This document shows positions 10,430 to 22,653 of a DNA stretch of 64,000 nucleotides, one piece after another. The DNA is from Gnetum montanum (Eukaryota; Streptophyta; Gnetopsida; Gnetales; Gnetaceae). Numbering within the stretch: the first letter of the stretch is position 1; the number at the start of each line of letters is the position of its first letter. The DNA is taken from NCBI GenBank assembly GCA_015680685.1, contig MNCI01010105.1, positions 105,057-169,056 of the forward strand, read 5' to 3'. Under the pieces are notes generated by a model that ran no database searches, had not been told where the DNA came from, and worked only from the letters and a program-made list of their open reading frames with translations. The position numbers and the translations under genes are program-made.

Positions 10430-12911
10430 TGGACATTGGAGTGTGGTTGGCTTGAAGGCTTCTCGGGTGGTGGAATACTAGAGGCACTTGAAGGTTTAGA
10501 GGCACTGGCCACAGGTGTATGTGAGGGTATGTTTAGATTGTTGGGCCAGAAAAAGAGATGTTTTCATGGCTTGGGTTCTTGTCCACTCGGCTAAGGTGTC
10601 GGTTGTAAGTTAACAGCCCTCGTAGCATTTTGTTGTTGCGGCTCTGGCGGTATCTCTCCCTGCTTCAGTGGGGTAGGTGGCAGTTGAGTTGGATGTTGTG
10701 TAGGAGTGGCAGGGGAAGGTGATAGAAGATAGAAGAGATGTGGATTTTCCCTCCTGGGTGATGGAGATTGAGGTCAGAAATATTTCAAGGGGTGGTAATG
10801 ACTTTGAAAGGCCGCATGACTAAAAGAGTCTCGTGGGGAGATCGGTTGCTGAACATAGTACCCATAGGGATATGGCTATTTGTAAGGGTACTATTACCTT
10901 GGAGGTGGCATCCCCCATGTTTATGGGTGCTACCACTATTAGAAGTATTCATATGGTTGCGGTGGTGCTCCATTTGGATAGTATCCTTGCTGCTGGTGGA
11001 ATTGCCTTGGGTTGCCTTCTAGGTAACGCAACCTTTGGGGTGTTTGTCTATTTGCCAAGCAAAGATTCAATGCGTACACCCCAGACTCTTGAAGATGTAA
11101 CACCACAGGGCAACATCCCTTAAGATGTTCATATTGGCATATGCCACATTCATCATCCTCCTCAGTGTCAAAGTCTACAACTTGCTCTGCTACAACAACT
11201 TTTCCCTTACCCTTATATTGGGCACGTTCAGCTTCCTTCTTCCTATGCTAATTGTGGTCATTACCTTGTTCTCTAGATGCTTCTGCAATTTTTAGCATAC
11301 TTTGGAATTTTTCGTCCAAAGAATCCCACATCTTATGAACCTTTGCCAATATTTCAGAAGCAAACTTTTGTAAAGGCAAGGTCTTTCGGTTCACCGCTGC
11401 TTTCAGGGGTGATTCCTCCTCATCACAAAATCGGACTTCCCTTTTTCTAAGGGAAGGATCTTTCGGTTGAATTCTTCTACACTCTCCTTCTTTCTAAGTT
11501 CCCCTTCCTCCTTGGCCACCTGTTCAATGAGGTGCTACAATTGATGGGCCCTTAGCTCCGACAGTTGTCCCTAGGTGTACACACCAAGGGTCTTTCGCAT
11601 TTCAAAACGAAGCCCATCAATGATGTGGCAAAACTGTGCCCACTGAGAGTAGCCATGACCAAGGCACTGATGTAGCAGTAAATAGTATCTACTCATGGCT
11701 GCATTCAAGGGTGCATGATTGCCTTGTTTCCACCCTTGGATCTGATGTCTCAAGTTCGCCACTCGAGAGTACATTTAATACTTATCGTTGAAAATTTCAA
11801 GCATCGTACTCCATCTTCTGATTGATTCCATCTCCAAGGACCAGTACTAGTTTTCTACCTCCTTGATGAGTGTGCGAGGGAACAACATCAGCTTCTGCCA
11901 ATGATTGTCAATGTTTTGTAGGATGCAGGCATCATGGAATGCCTGCAGGTGAGTTTGCGGATCACAGTTGTATCCCCCTTCAAATCTAGGGATGTTGTTC
12001 ATATCAACACACTTGATCCGGCTATCCTTCACGTGCCTATTAGGGATCTAAACTGCCTCGGCAATCTGGAGCATACTCCAAGTAGCCAACAATGGCTCGT
12101 TCAAGTCATAATCTTGTTGAGGACCATGATGTCTATGATGATTCCAGCTACCCCTTCTTTAATGCTGGTGAGCATCACGTGATTAGTCGCGTGTTTCCTC
12201 ATGTTGTCCTCTTTGAACCTTTTTACCACCATCCTTTCACTCCATTTTACCTCGATTATGCTCAGAGCCTGAGCTGGATGAAGGTGTAGGAAAGTGAGAG
12301 GATGGAGAAGAAGGAGAGGCATTCCCACAACTCTGGTTTCGATCTCCCCCTCTTCCCTGATGATGGCCCTGATCATCCTGCCCATCCTTGCTACGTGACC
12401 TTTCATCCCCTTGAGGATCTAGGTCACTTAGAGGCTTGTTCTGAATGATGGACTGAAGGATCTGCTACCCCAGTGGAAGTTCGATTGAATGGGTATCATG
12501 AAAGATGGGATCCCTATCATCTTGCAGCCCTTGCGAGAATAAGGGGTTACTGAATTGTTTCCCCTTCAGGTGTTCATATCTTTCTTCTTGCTGCTGATCC
12601 CTTGCTCGTTGAGCCTCAGTAGGACGATAGTCGTGGTAGTCATGGTCCTCCATGATATACTCCACTCCATGGTCCTGGATGCCCAGTCTACCAAGATTGT
12701 CAAATAGCATTGCAGGAGCCGATCGGTAGGGTGGTAGTACAATGTTTCCCTCCATGTCCCGCCATCGTAGATGTTCATCCTGATATAGGATGAATATGAA
12801 GTCAGGGACATATTCATCGGGATGATTGTATACCACCCGACATTCTTGCAGCATCGGTGGGTCAGATACCTCTCTCCTGTGAGAAGACATGTTGGATGTT
12901 AGATGGTCCAT
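10430..12911 (-). pseudogene. gag: Athila gag (C)
   Basis: The start MDHLTSNMSSHRREV is the first Met of the conserved N-terminus shared with D (MDHLMSNMSSHKREV). The first 149 residues are open (12911-12465). The capsid core contains CVDMNNIPRFEGGYNCDPQTHLQAFHD, read here in two parts (CVDMNNIPRF and GGYNCDPQTHLQAF) near 12010-11930. The MSRYYLLLHQCLGHGYS region follows near 11640-11700. A zinc-knuckle-like CGICQYEH near 11140 and a Pro/Gln-rich tail follow. Several frameshifts and stops. Confidence 0.75.
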
Positions 12912-13039
12912 TTAAATCGGTGTACCTTACTATTTACTTTTAATCCACCTAGCGTGTGTAAATGTTTCTATCCTAGATTCGTTCCAATGACTTGAATGAT
13001 GATTTCACTAAGGTTAGATGATGCATGTAAGACTAACAG

Positions 13040-13057
13040 TCCCCGGCAATGGCGTCG
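13040..13057 (-). other. Primer-binding site, tRNA-Asp type (C)
   Basis: Read on the minus strand: CGACGCCATTGCCGGGGA, 15 of 18 bases matching TGGCGCCGTTGCCGGGGA, the complement of the 3' end of plant tRNA-Asp and the site known for Athila elements. It starts one base inside the LTR end. All three mismatches are transitions. Confidence 0.8.
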
Positions 13058-13058
13058 A

Positions 13059-13943
13059 TGATGAGCGGCTAGGTACCCCTATGCCCAATCATACAAATCA
13101 CGGGCGTTCACACACAACTTGGTTGAATTCCGTAGACTGTAAGCACTTAACATACACCAGATCCTAACCAACGAAAACTTGGGTTAGAATGGTCGTTGTC
13201 TTCCTAATCTCACTTGTGATGTTCTATTTACAATGGTTAAGTGAGATTAAGGCTAATGATTTTTATAGCTTTTTACTTATCTTTTGGCGGCTAACTATCT
13301 TGGAAAATAAGGCTTAGAATATTAAGTAACCTAAGACTATCTTAATCTAAATCCTAACTACTCCTAGCATAAGTATCTGATCCCATCTTCCGAGCACATT
13401 CTGAGCATCCCCTAAACACTATTGGGTTACCAAACGTTAAGATTCACTGGGTTACCAAGTGTTGGGTTTATGTTCGATATGGTCGTACTTATGGTCTTTA
13501 CAAACTTATAAGAGAGTGAAAGCAATTAGAATAACAATAACAGAAACTTAAGTAACTATCAAAGCATAAACATATTAAACTAATGAATGCAATAAATGAC
13601 TAAGTCCAAATGCTGCAAGGAATGCTTGAAGAGTTCGTCTTTATTGCCGTCACACCAATGGGCTCAGATACATCAATGCTCAAATAAAGAGCCGACCACT
13701 TTTCTTACACCTGCTGCAAGCACTTGAAAAAAATTTTATCTCATGTGGGAACAAACTCCAAGAGCTTCGCTACAACTAACTAAAAGGTACCTCAATGAAG
13801 CAAAAGGCCCTCTTATTTATAGGCTAAAATAAGCTTCACGTAAATGGGGCCACATCGACGCATGGAAGGCTATGTCAACGGGGTCGTCAACGCAGCCCCG
13901 TATACGCAGCCTAGTTGACGCATTGACTAATGACACTTCATCA
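13059..13943 (-). mobile_element. 5' LTR of Athila element C
   Basis: On the minus strand it begins TGATGAAGTGTC and ends CCGCTCATCA, giving 885 bp, and is followed directly by the primer site. A TATA-like TATAAATAA lies at 13822-13814. The outer edge (13943) is in direct contact with the leader of plus-strand element D, so one LTR lies between two head-to-head element bodies. Confidence 0.8.
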
Positions 13944-13982
13944 CTAGGCAGATTAAAGTAAATCATAAGGTACACCGATTAA

Positions 13983-16440
13983 ATGGACCATCTAATGTCC
14001 AATATGTCTTCTCACAAGAGAGAGGTATCCAACCCACTAGTGCCACAAGAATGTCAGGTGGTGTACAAGCATCCCAATGATTATGTCCCTGACTTCACTT
14101 TTGTCCTATATCAGGATGAGCATCTACGATGGTGGGACATGGAGGGCAACATTGTACTACCACCTAACCGATCGGCTCCTATGATGCTATTTCACAATCT
14201 TAGCAAATTGGGCATCCACGATCGTGGAGTGGAGTATGTCATGGAGGACCATAACTACTGGGACTATCATCCCACTAAGGCTCAACGAGCACGAGACCAG
14301 CAGCAGGCGGAAAGATGTGAACACTTGAAGGGAAAATAATTTAGTAACCCCTTATTCTTACAAGGACTGCAAGATGATGGGGATTCCATCTTTCATGATA
14401 CCCATTCAACCGAACTTCCCTTGGGGCAGCAAGTCCTTCAATCCATCATTCAGAAAAAGCCTCTAAGTGACCAAAATCCTCAAGGGGATGGAGGGTCACG
14501 TAGCAAAGATAGGCAGGATGATCAAGGCCGTCATCAGGGTAGAGGGGAAGATCAACACCGGAACAATGGCGATACCTCTCCTTCTTCTCCATCCTCTCGC
14601 TCTCCAACACCTTCATCCAGCTCAGGCTCTGAGCATAACCGGGGTAGAAGGGAACGAAAGGTTGGTGGTAAAAAGGTTCGAAAGGAACAACGTGAGGAAA
14701 CGCGTGACCAATCTCACAATGCTTGCCAGCATGAAAGGAGTAGCCGAAATTGTCACAGACATCATGGTCCTCAGGAGGACTATGACTCGGATGAGCCATT
14801 GTTGGCTACTCGGAGCATGCTCCAAATCATTGAGGTAGTTCAAATCCCTAGTAGACACGTGAAGAATAGCCAAATCAAGTGCGTTGATATGAACAACATC
14901 CCCAGATTTAAAGGAGGATACAACTGTGATCTGCAAACTCACCTGCAGGCGTTCCATGATGCCTGCACCTTGCAAAACATTGGCAATGATTGGCAGAGGC
15001 TGAAGTTGTTCCCTTGCATATTCATCAAGGAAGCAGAAAACTGGTACCAATCCTTGGAGCTGGAATCAATTAGCAGATGGAGAAAGATGCTTGAAATTTT
15101 CGATGACAAGTACCAAACGTACTCCCGAGTGGCGAACCTAAGACGTTAAATCCAAGGGTGGAAACAAGGCAATCATGAACCCTTGGGTGCAACCATGAGC
15201 AAATACTATTCACTGCTACATCGGTGCCCTAGTCATGGCTACTCTCAACAGGCACAACTTCACCACATCATTGATGGGCTCCATTTTGAAATGTGAAAGA
15301 CCCTTGGTGTGTATGCCCAGGGATGACTGTCGGAGCTAAGGGCCCATCGATTGCAACGCCTTATTGAACAAGTGGCCGAGGAAGGAGAACTTAGAAAGAA
15401 TGAGAGTGCAAAGGAATTCAATCTAGATCCTTCCCTCAGAAAAAGGAAAGTCCAACTTTCTGAAGATGAGGAGGAATCACCACTGGAAGTAGCGATGAAC
15501 TGAAAGACCTTGCCTTTACAAAAGTTTGCATCTGAAATATTAGCAAAGGTTAATAAGATGTGAGACTCTTTGGACAAAAAATTCCAAAGTGTGCTAAAAA
15601 TTGTAAGAGCATCTAGAGAACAAGGTAATGATCGCAATTGGCATAGGACGAAGGAAGCTGAACATGCCCAATACAAGGGTAAGGGCAAAGTTGTTGTAGC
15701 AAAGCAAGTTGTAGACTCTGACACCGAGGAGGATGACGAATGTGGCATATGCCAATATGAACATCCTAAGGGATGTTGCCCTGTGGTGTCACACCTTCAA
15801 GAGTCTAGGGTGTACACATTGAACCCTTGCTTAGCAAAGAGGAAAACACCCCGAAGGTTGCCTTACCCACAAGGCAACCCAAGGCAGTTCCACCAGCAGC
15901 AAGGATACTATCCAAGTGGAGCGCCACTGCAACTATATGAATATTTCCAACAATGGCAGCATCCACAAACATGGGGGATGCCACCTTCAAGGCAGCAGTA
16001 CCCTTACAAATAGCCAGATCCCTATAGGTACTATCTTCAGCAATCGATCTCCCCACAAGACTCTTCCAATCATGCGGCCTTTCAAAGTCATTACCACCCC
16101 CCGAAATATTTTTTACCTCAATCTCCATCACTCAGGGGGAAAAACCCACATCTCTTCTATTCTCCATCACCTTCTCTTGCCACTCCTCCACAACATCCCA
16201 CTCAGCTACCACCTACTCCATCAATGCAAGGAGCGATTCCACCACAGCTGCAGCAACAAAATGCTACGAGGGCTGTTAACTTACACCCGGCACCTCAACC
16301 GAGTGGACCGGAACCCAAGCCATGAAAACGTCCCTTCTTCTGACCCAACAATCTAAACATACCCTCACATACACCTATGGCCAGTGCCTCTGATCCTTCA
16401 AATGCCTCCACTATCCCACCGCCCAAGCAGCCTTCAAGCC
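13983..16440 (+). pseudogene. gag: Athila gag (D)
   Basis: The start MDHLMSNMSSHKREV matches C. One frame runs from 13983 to about 16440, interrupted mainly by single stops (TAA at 14337, TAA near 15148, TGA near 15294, TAG at 16011). A Ser/Arg/Gly-rich region (14440-14740) precedes the capsid core (CVDMNNIPRF at 14880, YQSLELESIS at 15042). A zinc-knuckle-like CGICQYEHPKGCCP is at about 15740-15782. A Pro/Gln/Tyr-rich tail follows. The TAA at 14337 sits where C keeps a Gln codon. Confidence 0.8.
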
Positions 16441-17325
16441 AACCACACTTCAACGTCTAGACAGTCATGCTCACACATGCTGTGACCGACTGGATCAAGG
16501 CAGGTCACCTTACCTAAAAATTGACTGATCCTAGAAGCCCCCTCATCTATCTTCAGGTGGCAGGGAATGAGCCATGCAAAGCTCTTCTGGACTCAGGGTT
16601 AGGAGTCAATTTGATGTCTCGTGATATGTAGAAGAACTGAAACCTACCCCCATTAAAAAAGAGCAACATTCAGCTTGAGTTAGCAGACCAGTCCATCACT
16701 GTTCCCTTGGGTTTGGTGGAGGACATTGTGACCACCATTTTTGGGTGGTCCTATCCTACTGACTTCCTGGTCATCCGCGTGGAGAACTACAAGGGGAACT
16801 TCCCAATCATCATGGGAAGGGCCTGGTTGAGCATGGTGGATGCACGACTAGGACTCTGAGATCTGTTCCTTGAAATTTCAAAAAAATCCTTTCGAGAAGA
16901 TCAAGAAGAAGCATGTTTCATGCATCGCGTACAATGACTCAGGGTGCAACTTTGTGCAGCAGTTATGGTCCGCTAAGTGGATATCCATTCAAGCATGCAG
17001 CCGGTGTACCGAGGAATCACCTATTCAACAATGCCTATACACAGCAACCACCAACAAAAAAGGCACCCAATGGCTGACAGTTGATCCTGTTAGCAATGCA
17101 TTGTGCATGGAACTGTCTGAGGGGCTTGTACAAGCCTACATTGAAAGCATGGACGAAATGGAAGAGGTTCATCAACAGGTCTCCACTGTTGATGACCAAG
17201 ATAACTGGGGGAAGCTGCAAATCCCTGAAAGCTTCAAACAAGAGCCCCTGGAGCTCAAGTCTTTACTGGCTCACTTACCATATGCTTTTTATGAAATGGG
17301 AAGCCAGTAATCATCAATGCCACCC
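16440..17325 (+). pseudogene. pro: Athila aspartic protease and linker to RT (D)
   Basis: Active-site segment ALLDSGLGVNLMS at 16581-16619 and the second conserved region NFPIIMGRAWL at about 16798-16830. A frameshift near 16862 moves coding to another frame (16870-17310), which carries an acidic linker (WLTVDPVSNALCMELSEGL). A second shift near 17315 returns to the main frame. Confidence 0.75.
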
Positions 17326-18850
17326 TTGCTCCAAAACAAAAGAAAAAGTTGCTGAAGGTGGTAAACAAATGGGATGTTGTGTTTGCATGGTCATATCTTG
17401 AGTTAACTAGAGTTGATCTTAGGGTCTGCCAACATCAGATCTATATTGACCTCTCCATGAAGCCACGACAATAGCCACAAAGATGATTGAACCCCAAACT
17501 GAAGCAGGTCATCAAAGATGAAATTGAACAATTGCTAAAGACAGGGTTCATCTATTTTATTGGCGATAGCAAATTGGTCAGCCCACTCGTTATCGTGCCA
17601 AAAAAGGATGGTAAATGAAGGGTATGTATTGATTTCCGGTTGCTCAACATGGCCACCTTCAAGGATCACTTTTCGCTTCCATTTGTGGACTAGGTATTGG
17701 ACACCATCACAGGGCACCGCTACTACAACTTTTTGGATGCTTATAGTGGTTATAACCAAATCCAAATAGCACCAGAAGATCAGGCCAAAATAACTTTCAC
17801 AAATCCATGGGGAACTTTTGCATACAAGAAGATGCCCTTTGGCCTATGTAACACGCCTACCACGTTCCAACGCCTTGTCCTAAGCATCTTCCAGCAACAA
17901 ATTGGCAATGGGGTAGAAGTCTTCATGGATGACTTCTTTACCTATGGGGCCACATTCGAGCAAGCCTTCGACCGTCTTAAGCAGGTTCTAAAAAGGTGTG
18001 TAGACACTAATCTGTGGCTCAATCGATAGAAAAGCCATTTGATGGTCCAAGAAGGCATTGTACTGGGGCATCGCATCTCACAGACAGGGACTCGCATGGA
18101 TCCTGAAAAGATTAGGGTCATTCAAGGAATCACCCGCCAACCAAGTACCATCAAAGATATTCGGTCATTCCTTGGACACACTGGTTACTACCGACGCTTC
18201 ATTGAAAACTTCTCAAAGATCGCCAACCTATTGGTAGAAATTACAAAGAAGGATGCTCCGTTCATCTAGACCAAGGAGTGTGAATCTGCATTCCAAGCGC
18301 TGAAACAGAAACTCGTAGAAATTTTAGTTCTGCGAGCACTTGATTGGTCCAAACCTTTCCACATCATGATGAATGCATCCAACTATGCCTTGGGAGCCAT
18401 GCTTACATAGTGTGACAATCAGAAATGTCCATATTATATTCACTATGCAAGCCGTACCATTGTGGGTGCTCAGCTGAACTACACCACCACCGAGAAGGAG
18501 TTGCTGGTGGTGGTGTTCACCTTGGAAAACTTCCAGTACTATGTGCTCGGATACAAGGTGTTCGTGCATACCGACCATAGTGCTATTCGATTCCTGATGA
18601 ACAAATCAACGGTGAGCCCCCGCATCATTCGATGGCTGGTGATTCTTCAGGAGTTTGATCTCACCATTGTAGATCAGAAGAGGACCGAGAATGTAGTGGC
18701 TAATCACTTGTCTCAGTTACGATGGGATGACACAGAAGAGGAGAAGCCCCTCTTTGACCAATTTCCAGATAAACTCCTCTTTGCAGGTGCAGTTGATCCG
18801 CAAGTGCCCAAGGAGTTCCTTTGGTTCAATTGCATCCTCACCTAACTCAC
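17326..18850 (+). pseudogene. pol: Athila reverse transcriptase and RNase H (D)
   Basis: Reverse transcriptase with PLVIVPKKDGK, CIDFRLLN, the FMDDFFTYG catalytic box (17923-17949), EGIVLGHRIS and FLGHTGYYRRFI in family order. RNase H follows (MMNASNYALGAML, about 18367-18402) and TDHSAIRFLM. Single stops occur at sites where relatives have Trp or Gln (KDGK-stop at about 17617, FVD-stop at about 17692, I-stop-TKE at 18268). Otherwise the frame is well preserved. Confidence 0.85.
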
Positions 18851-18879
18851 AACCCAAGAGTTGCCAAAGAAGTGGAACC

Positions 18880-20043
18880 ATCGGCAAAAACAGTAGTTTC
18901 TGCATAAGTTCAAGCGTTTCATGGAAATCAATGGCCACCTTTACAACGTGTGCGCAGATGGCCTGGTTCGATGGTGTGTCCCTAATGACGATACACTACG
19001 CGTCCTCCAAAATGCTCACGAGGGCCCTTGCAGGGGCCACTATGCTGGACGCCACATAGCCATTAAGATGCGCAGAATATTACTAACCCACGATTTTCAG
19101 GGATGCACAATGGTTTGCCCATTCCTGCGAATAATGCCAAAAAGATTGTGGGATGTCGGCATAGTTGGAGGGACCTCAACAGTGGATCTAGCCACTGGAG
19201 CCCTTCGACATCTGGGGCAATGACTTCATGGGACCCATCACTCCCTTGTCAAATGAAAAGGTATACATCATCATAGTTGTGGACTATTGTACAAAGTGGG
19301 TAGAAGCAGTAGCCGTCGTCGATTATTCTTCCAATACCACCACACAATTTGTCCAAAAAATAATCATCAATAGGTTTGGAGTGCCATGTGCACTCATTTC
19401 TGATAATGGAACTCATTTTACAGGTGTCACTTTTCGGAAACTCATGCAACACTTCGGGGTCACACATAAATTTACAACACCCTATCACCCCCAAGCCAAC
19501 AAGCAGGCCGAAGTCACCAATAGGGAGATCACTAAGATCCTTATCCAAACCATCAACAAATACAGGAGGGATTGGAGTACTAAACTTAACAATGCCCTAT
19601 GAGCCTATCGCTTCACTTGAAAACTTCTTGTAGGGTACTCTCCTTATGAGTTAGTGTATAGAAAGTTACCAACACTTCCAATTCAGGCCGAACTCCACAC
19701 ACTATCCACCACCAGTGACTTAGGCCTTAACCTCTCACTAGCACAATGCGAATGACTTATCAATTTAAGTGTGCTAGATGAGAAATGATTAGTGGCCCTA
19801 TCTTCAAATAAGATCCACAAGGCCTACAACAAAAAACAATATGATCTTAGGATTTAGAAGGTCACATTTAGACATGGAGACAAAGTGTTGTATTGAAAAC
19901 CCTCACATGTATCTCAACTGACCAAGTTTCAAACACTGTGGAAGGGACCTTACATTGTGTTCTGGGGCCTTGCTTATCCACAAACCTAAGGACCCCACCA
20001 GAACGTAGCTGGTCAACCGCCAACAACTGAACCCTTTCCGTGA
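18880..20043 (+). pseudogene. pol: Athila integrase (D)
   Basis: N-terminal zinc-binding part (HEGPCRGHYAG at about 19018), frameshift near 19060-19220, catalytic core with FDIWGNDFMGP (about 19207), SDNGTHFTG (19399-19425) and NREITKIL (19519-19542). The C-terminal region has YSPYELVYRKLP and GPYIVF. Unlike C, the catalytic Asp in SDNG is kept. The frame closes at a TGA at 20041-20043. Confidence 0.8.
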
Positions 20044-20149
20044 AGTCCACTCAACCAGTGCAACCACCTCGTCATCACCAGGACAACCTTGCTCCATTTT
20101 TCGCGTCTCCTCCTTTCCACCCAATCGTGGGGGAGATCGTCATCCCTAC

Positions 20150-22050
20150 TAATCCATTCCACTACAGCCCTCACTATTTTGTAAATTTTTTCCTTTCTTT
20201 AATTATTTTCCATTTCTTTTTGTGTGTTTCATTTTCACGTAATTGCTAATACGTCATCTTAATATCTTCAGATGTCTGGCGCGGATGGTTTTTGTTGCAA
20301 TGGGTTATGTACACTAGTCCACCTAGTTGTCTATCTCCCGCCCTCGCATGGTTGTCGTTGGACTTTACGTCTATTTTTAGCTCATAACATCGGCAGTGAG
20401 TCCACATCATCCACCCATTCACCCACTTCATGGTTTTTCCTCTATTACAAACATGCAACCCCTTCACTTAAAAACATTGTAATTAATGTGTGACTTGTGT
20501 AGTTCCCAAACTTGGGGATGACCCAATGGTTTGAATCGGGTGTGACTTCAAGGGGAATGCAACATTCGTCGTTCTTTCCTGTCCCCTGGGTTGCTGATGT
20601 GTCCTTACGGATTTCCTACCGCTCCATGTTCTTCTCTCAAAGGAAGCTTTTAGGCAGTTCAACCTTGCATGGTATGGTCCTCACTAAAAAATTCAAAAAA
20701 AAAAATAAACATGAGGATTCAAAGCACACCCCTTAGTCGAATGCATGCAAACACGCATGGGTCTTTGCATGGTGTGGTTCCCCCGGAAAGGAAACAAAAT
20801 AATCATGACATCACTATGTGGGAATTCAATGCACACCCCTTAAACTGCCTCTCACGGGCCACAAGCACTAATTATGGGACTTTCTTCATCCCCTCTAACT
20901 TAGTCCCGTTTAACTTCCTTCCTCTCACGTTTGTTGGAGTGGTGGCTCTCTATGGGTGCATCCCTGCTTCCTGCAAGAATGGCCAAGGCTTCGTCTATTG
21001 CTGCAATGTCACTAAATGCAGATGATTTTGGGTCTGCACTCAGGAAAGGTTCTACCGGGTCACTTAACCACAACTGCACATGGGGTTTCATGTGATCGAT
21101 GATCAGAATTCTATTTCCTCTCTCTCTCTTCACCCAATTCTCTCCGTAACTTACCTCACTGCATATATTATGTTGCAAAAGTTCATCTTGGTTTCCATGG
21201 GCTTCTCATGCCTCGGTGGGATCTCTTGGGTAGGAATATTAACTCGCGAACACCATTTCTTGGCCTCGGGGCCCACGGACCCCAGTGTTGAAGATATTTG
21301 GGGGCTACTACGGCTATTTCCTACTATGGGGAGAACCCACCCGCATATTCTTGGTCCCGCTTATTATGTCTCCCATCCTTTGGATTTTGAGGCTAATTAT
21401 TTTCAGGGTTCCATTGCTCGATTTATTCCCCGCAGAGTTCTTTTGAATCTCGTTCTCTTATTTTTGACTCTTTTTCGAGCCCTGATTTCCCTCCTCCTGT
21501 CCTCAGCCATGTCCAGGCCTCTCACATGCTTCAACCACCCCGATTTGGCTTTTCAAATTCATCATTTTGGGCTTTTTCCAAGTTGGTCAATGCTGGTCAA
21601 CACTGGTCAACGGGTACACACCCCTGCGTATATGGGGCCCCATATACGTAGCCCCCTGCGTATACGTAGCCCCATCGACACAACACCTAATCCCTATATA
21701 TAGGATCACTGCGCTTCACCTTTTCATTATTTAGGATCCAAATTGAAGGGAGATTTTGCCATTTTTTCTGCCTAACCCTTCCCAACGCACCTACATTCCA
21801 TCGCGTGTCCGCATCGACCAATCCTTGCCCTTTTAAGCAACCGAAGGTATGCTCTCAGTCGTGGGGGGTGATGCCTAAGTGTAATTAATTAATTGATTAA
21901 TTAGTTAATTGATTACGAAAACAACCATTTAAACTTCAACTTATTTTTTTTTGGCTCTAACCCATAAATTAACACTCTGGAAGACTTAAAGGAATGCCTG
22001 TGCCAACATCATAACTTAGTCTAACTAATAAGGTGTATAAGGACCATCTT
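20150..22050 (+). other. No recognised gene; likely Athila D 3' region and unknown DNA
   Basis: No recognisable domain. A 207-codon open frame (21080-21703) has a hydrophobic stretch but no family resemblance. A perfect 22-bp palindrome is at 21627-21648, and a TATA-like CTATATATAGG at 21693-21703. AT-rich repeats of TTAATTAA type occur at 21880-21915. Whether an Athila 3' LTR lies in this stretch could not be decided. Confidence 0.4.
21627..21648. repeat. Perfect 22-bp palindrome
   Basis: Half-site CGTATATGGGG is followed immediately by its exact reverse complement, ending CATATACG. Related words (CATATACGTAGCCCC, GCGTATACGTAGCCCC) repeat within the next 25 bp. It lies about 45 bp upstream of a TATA-like sequence. 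Confidence 0.7.
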
Positions 22051-22096
22051 GGGCAACTTATGCTTAGTCTAATTGGTGGTTATGTTTGATTGCAGA

Positions 22097-22500
22097 TGGC
22101 ACCCAAACCAAGGCACCCAAGGGGCGAAGGACCATCACAACCAAAGGACAAGCACACATGCATGGGAAGGGGATGAGGAGTGCAACAACCAAAGCACGCA
22201 GAAGGCTCTCATGCAACTGGGCCTCTCTGCGAAGGACCTGACATGGAATTTGTCCATCAAATTCTCGTAGAGGAGATTCCCAGTGAGCAATCGCAAGGGG
22301 ATGAGATAGCTGGGATAGCACCACGGCTTGAGATCACCCTAACCCAAGCCTGCCTTGATGCTATCATGCCACGCGAGGTGCAACGAATGGTCCTCCAAGA
22401 GCTAAACTTTGGACTATTCCTCGAGAATGCGCCAGAAGAAGTGAGGCTCCAACTGCAAAACTCTCCAATGTGGCCAATTATCACAACCAGTGGTGAATGA
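22097..22500 (+). pseudogene. Decayed open frame of unknown function
   Basis: An ATG at 22097 follows directly on a good splice-acceptor-like sequence (TTTGATTGCAG). A donor-like GGTATGC occurs upstream near 21846, and a TATA-like site at 21693. The first frame (MAPKPRHPRGEG) stops after about 27 codons. A second frame from about 22180 encodes an acidic, Leu-rich segment with LVEEIPSEQS, EVQRMVLQELNFGLF and EEVRLQLQNSP up to a TGA at 22500. One or two base changes would separate these frames. Family not recognised; the exon model is inference. Confidence 0.35.
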
Positions 22501-22653
22501 TACTTAGGAGAGACTTATCTCTTTTGGACGAATCGACAACCAGGGTCTAGAGTAAGAATCAAAGACATTTATGTCTCTTACTCTTCGGAGGCAATAACGT
22601 AGGCTCTGGGATTGCCCGAGATTGGGGCAAATGTGATGGAAATTCCAAAGCAA

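Larger units (their letters stand above)
6690..13943 (-). mobile_element. Athila-like Ty3/gypsy retrotransposon C
   Basis: Minus-strand element in the order LTR (13943-13059), primer site, leader, gag, protease, reverse transcriptase/RNase H, integrase, then the polypurine region at its left edge. The FMD(D/E)FF reverse-transcriptase word and the tRNA-Asp-type primer site are Athila-lineage features. The 3' LTR is missing: homology with element D stops at the G-rich purine run and is followed at once by the end of the T1 LTR. No env-like gene is seen. Numerous stops and frameshifts show it is inactive. Confidence 0.85.
13944..20150 (+). mobile_element. Athila-like retrotransposon D, 5'-truncated
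   Basis: Plus-strand copy of the same family as C, beginning in the leader (CTAGGCAGATTAAAG) only 39 bp before the gag start. Its own LTR, primer site and most of the leader are missing. Gag, protease and reverse transcriptase lie mostly in one frame, as in Athila elements. The body ends in a purine run, TCGTGGGGGAGATCG, at about 20123-20137. Its 3' LTR was not recognised. Confidence 0.8.

Noticed and set aside
21080-21703. 207-codon frame with a hydrophobic Leu-rich segment, considered as an env-like gene of Athila D
   Set aside because: No signal peptide, no family words, and the frame runs across the palindrome into a TATA-like site; position alone is not enough.
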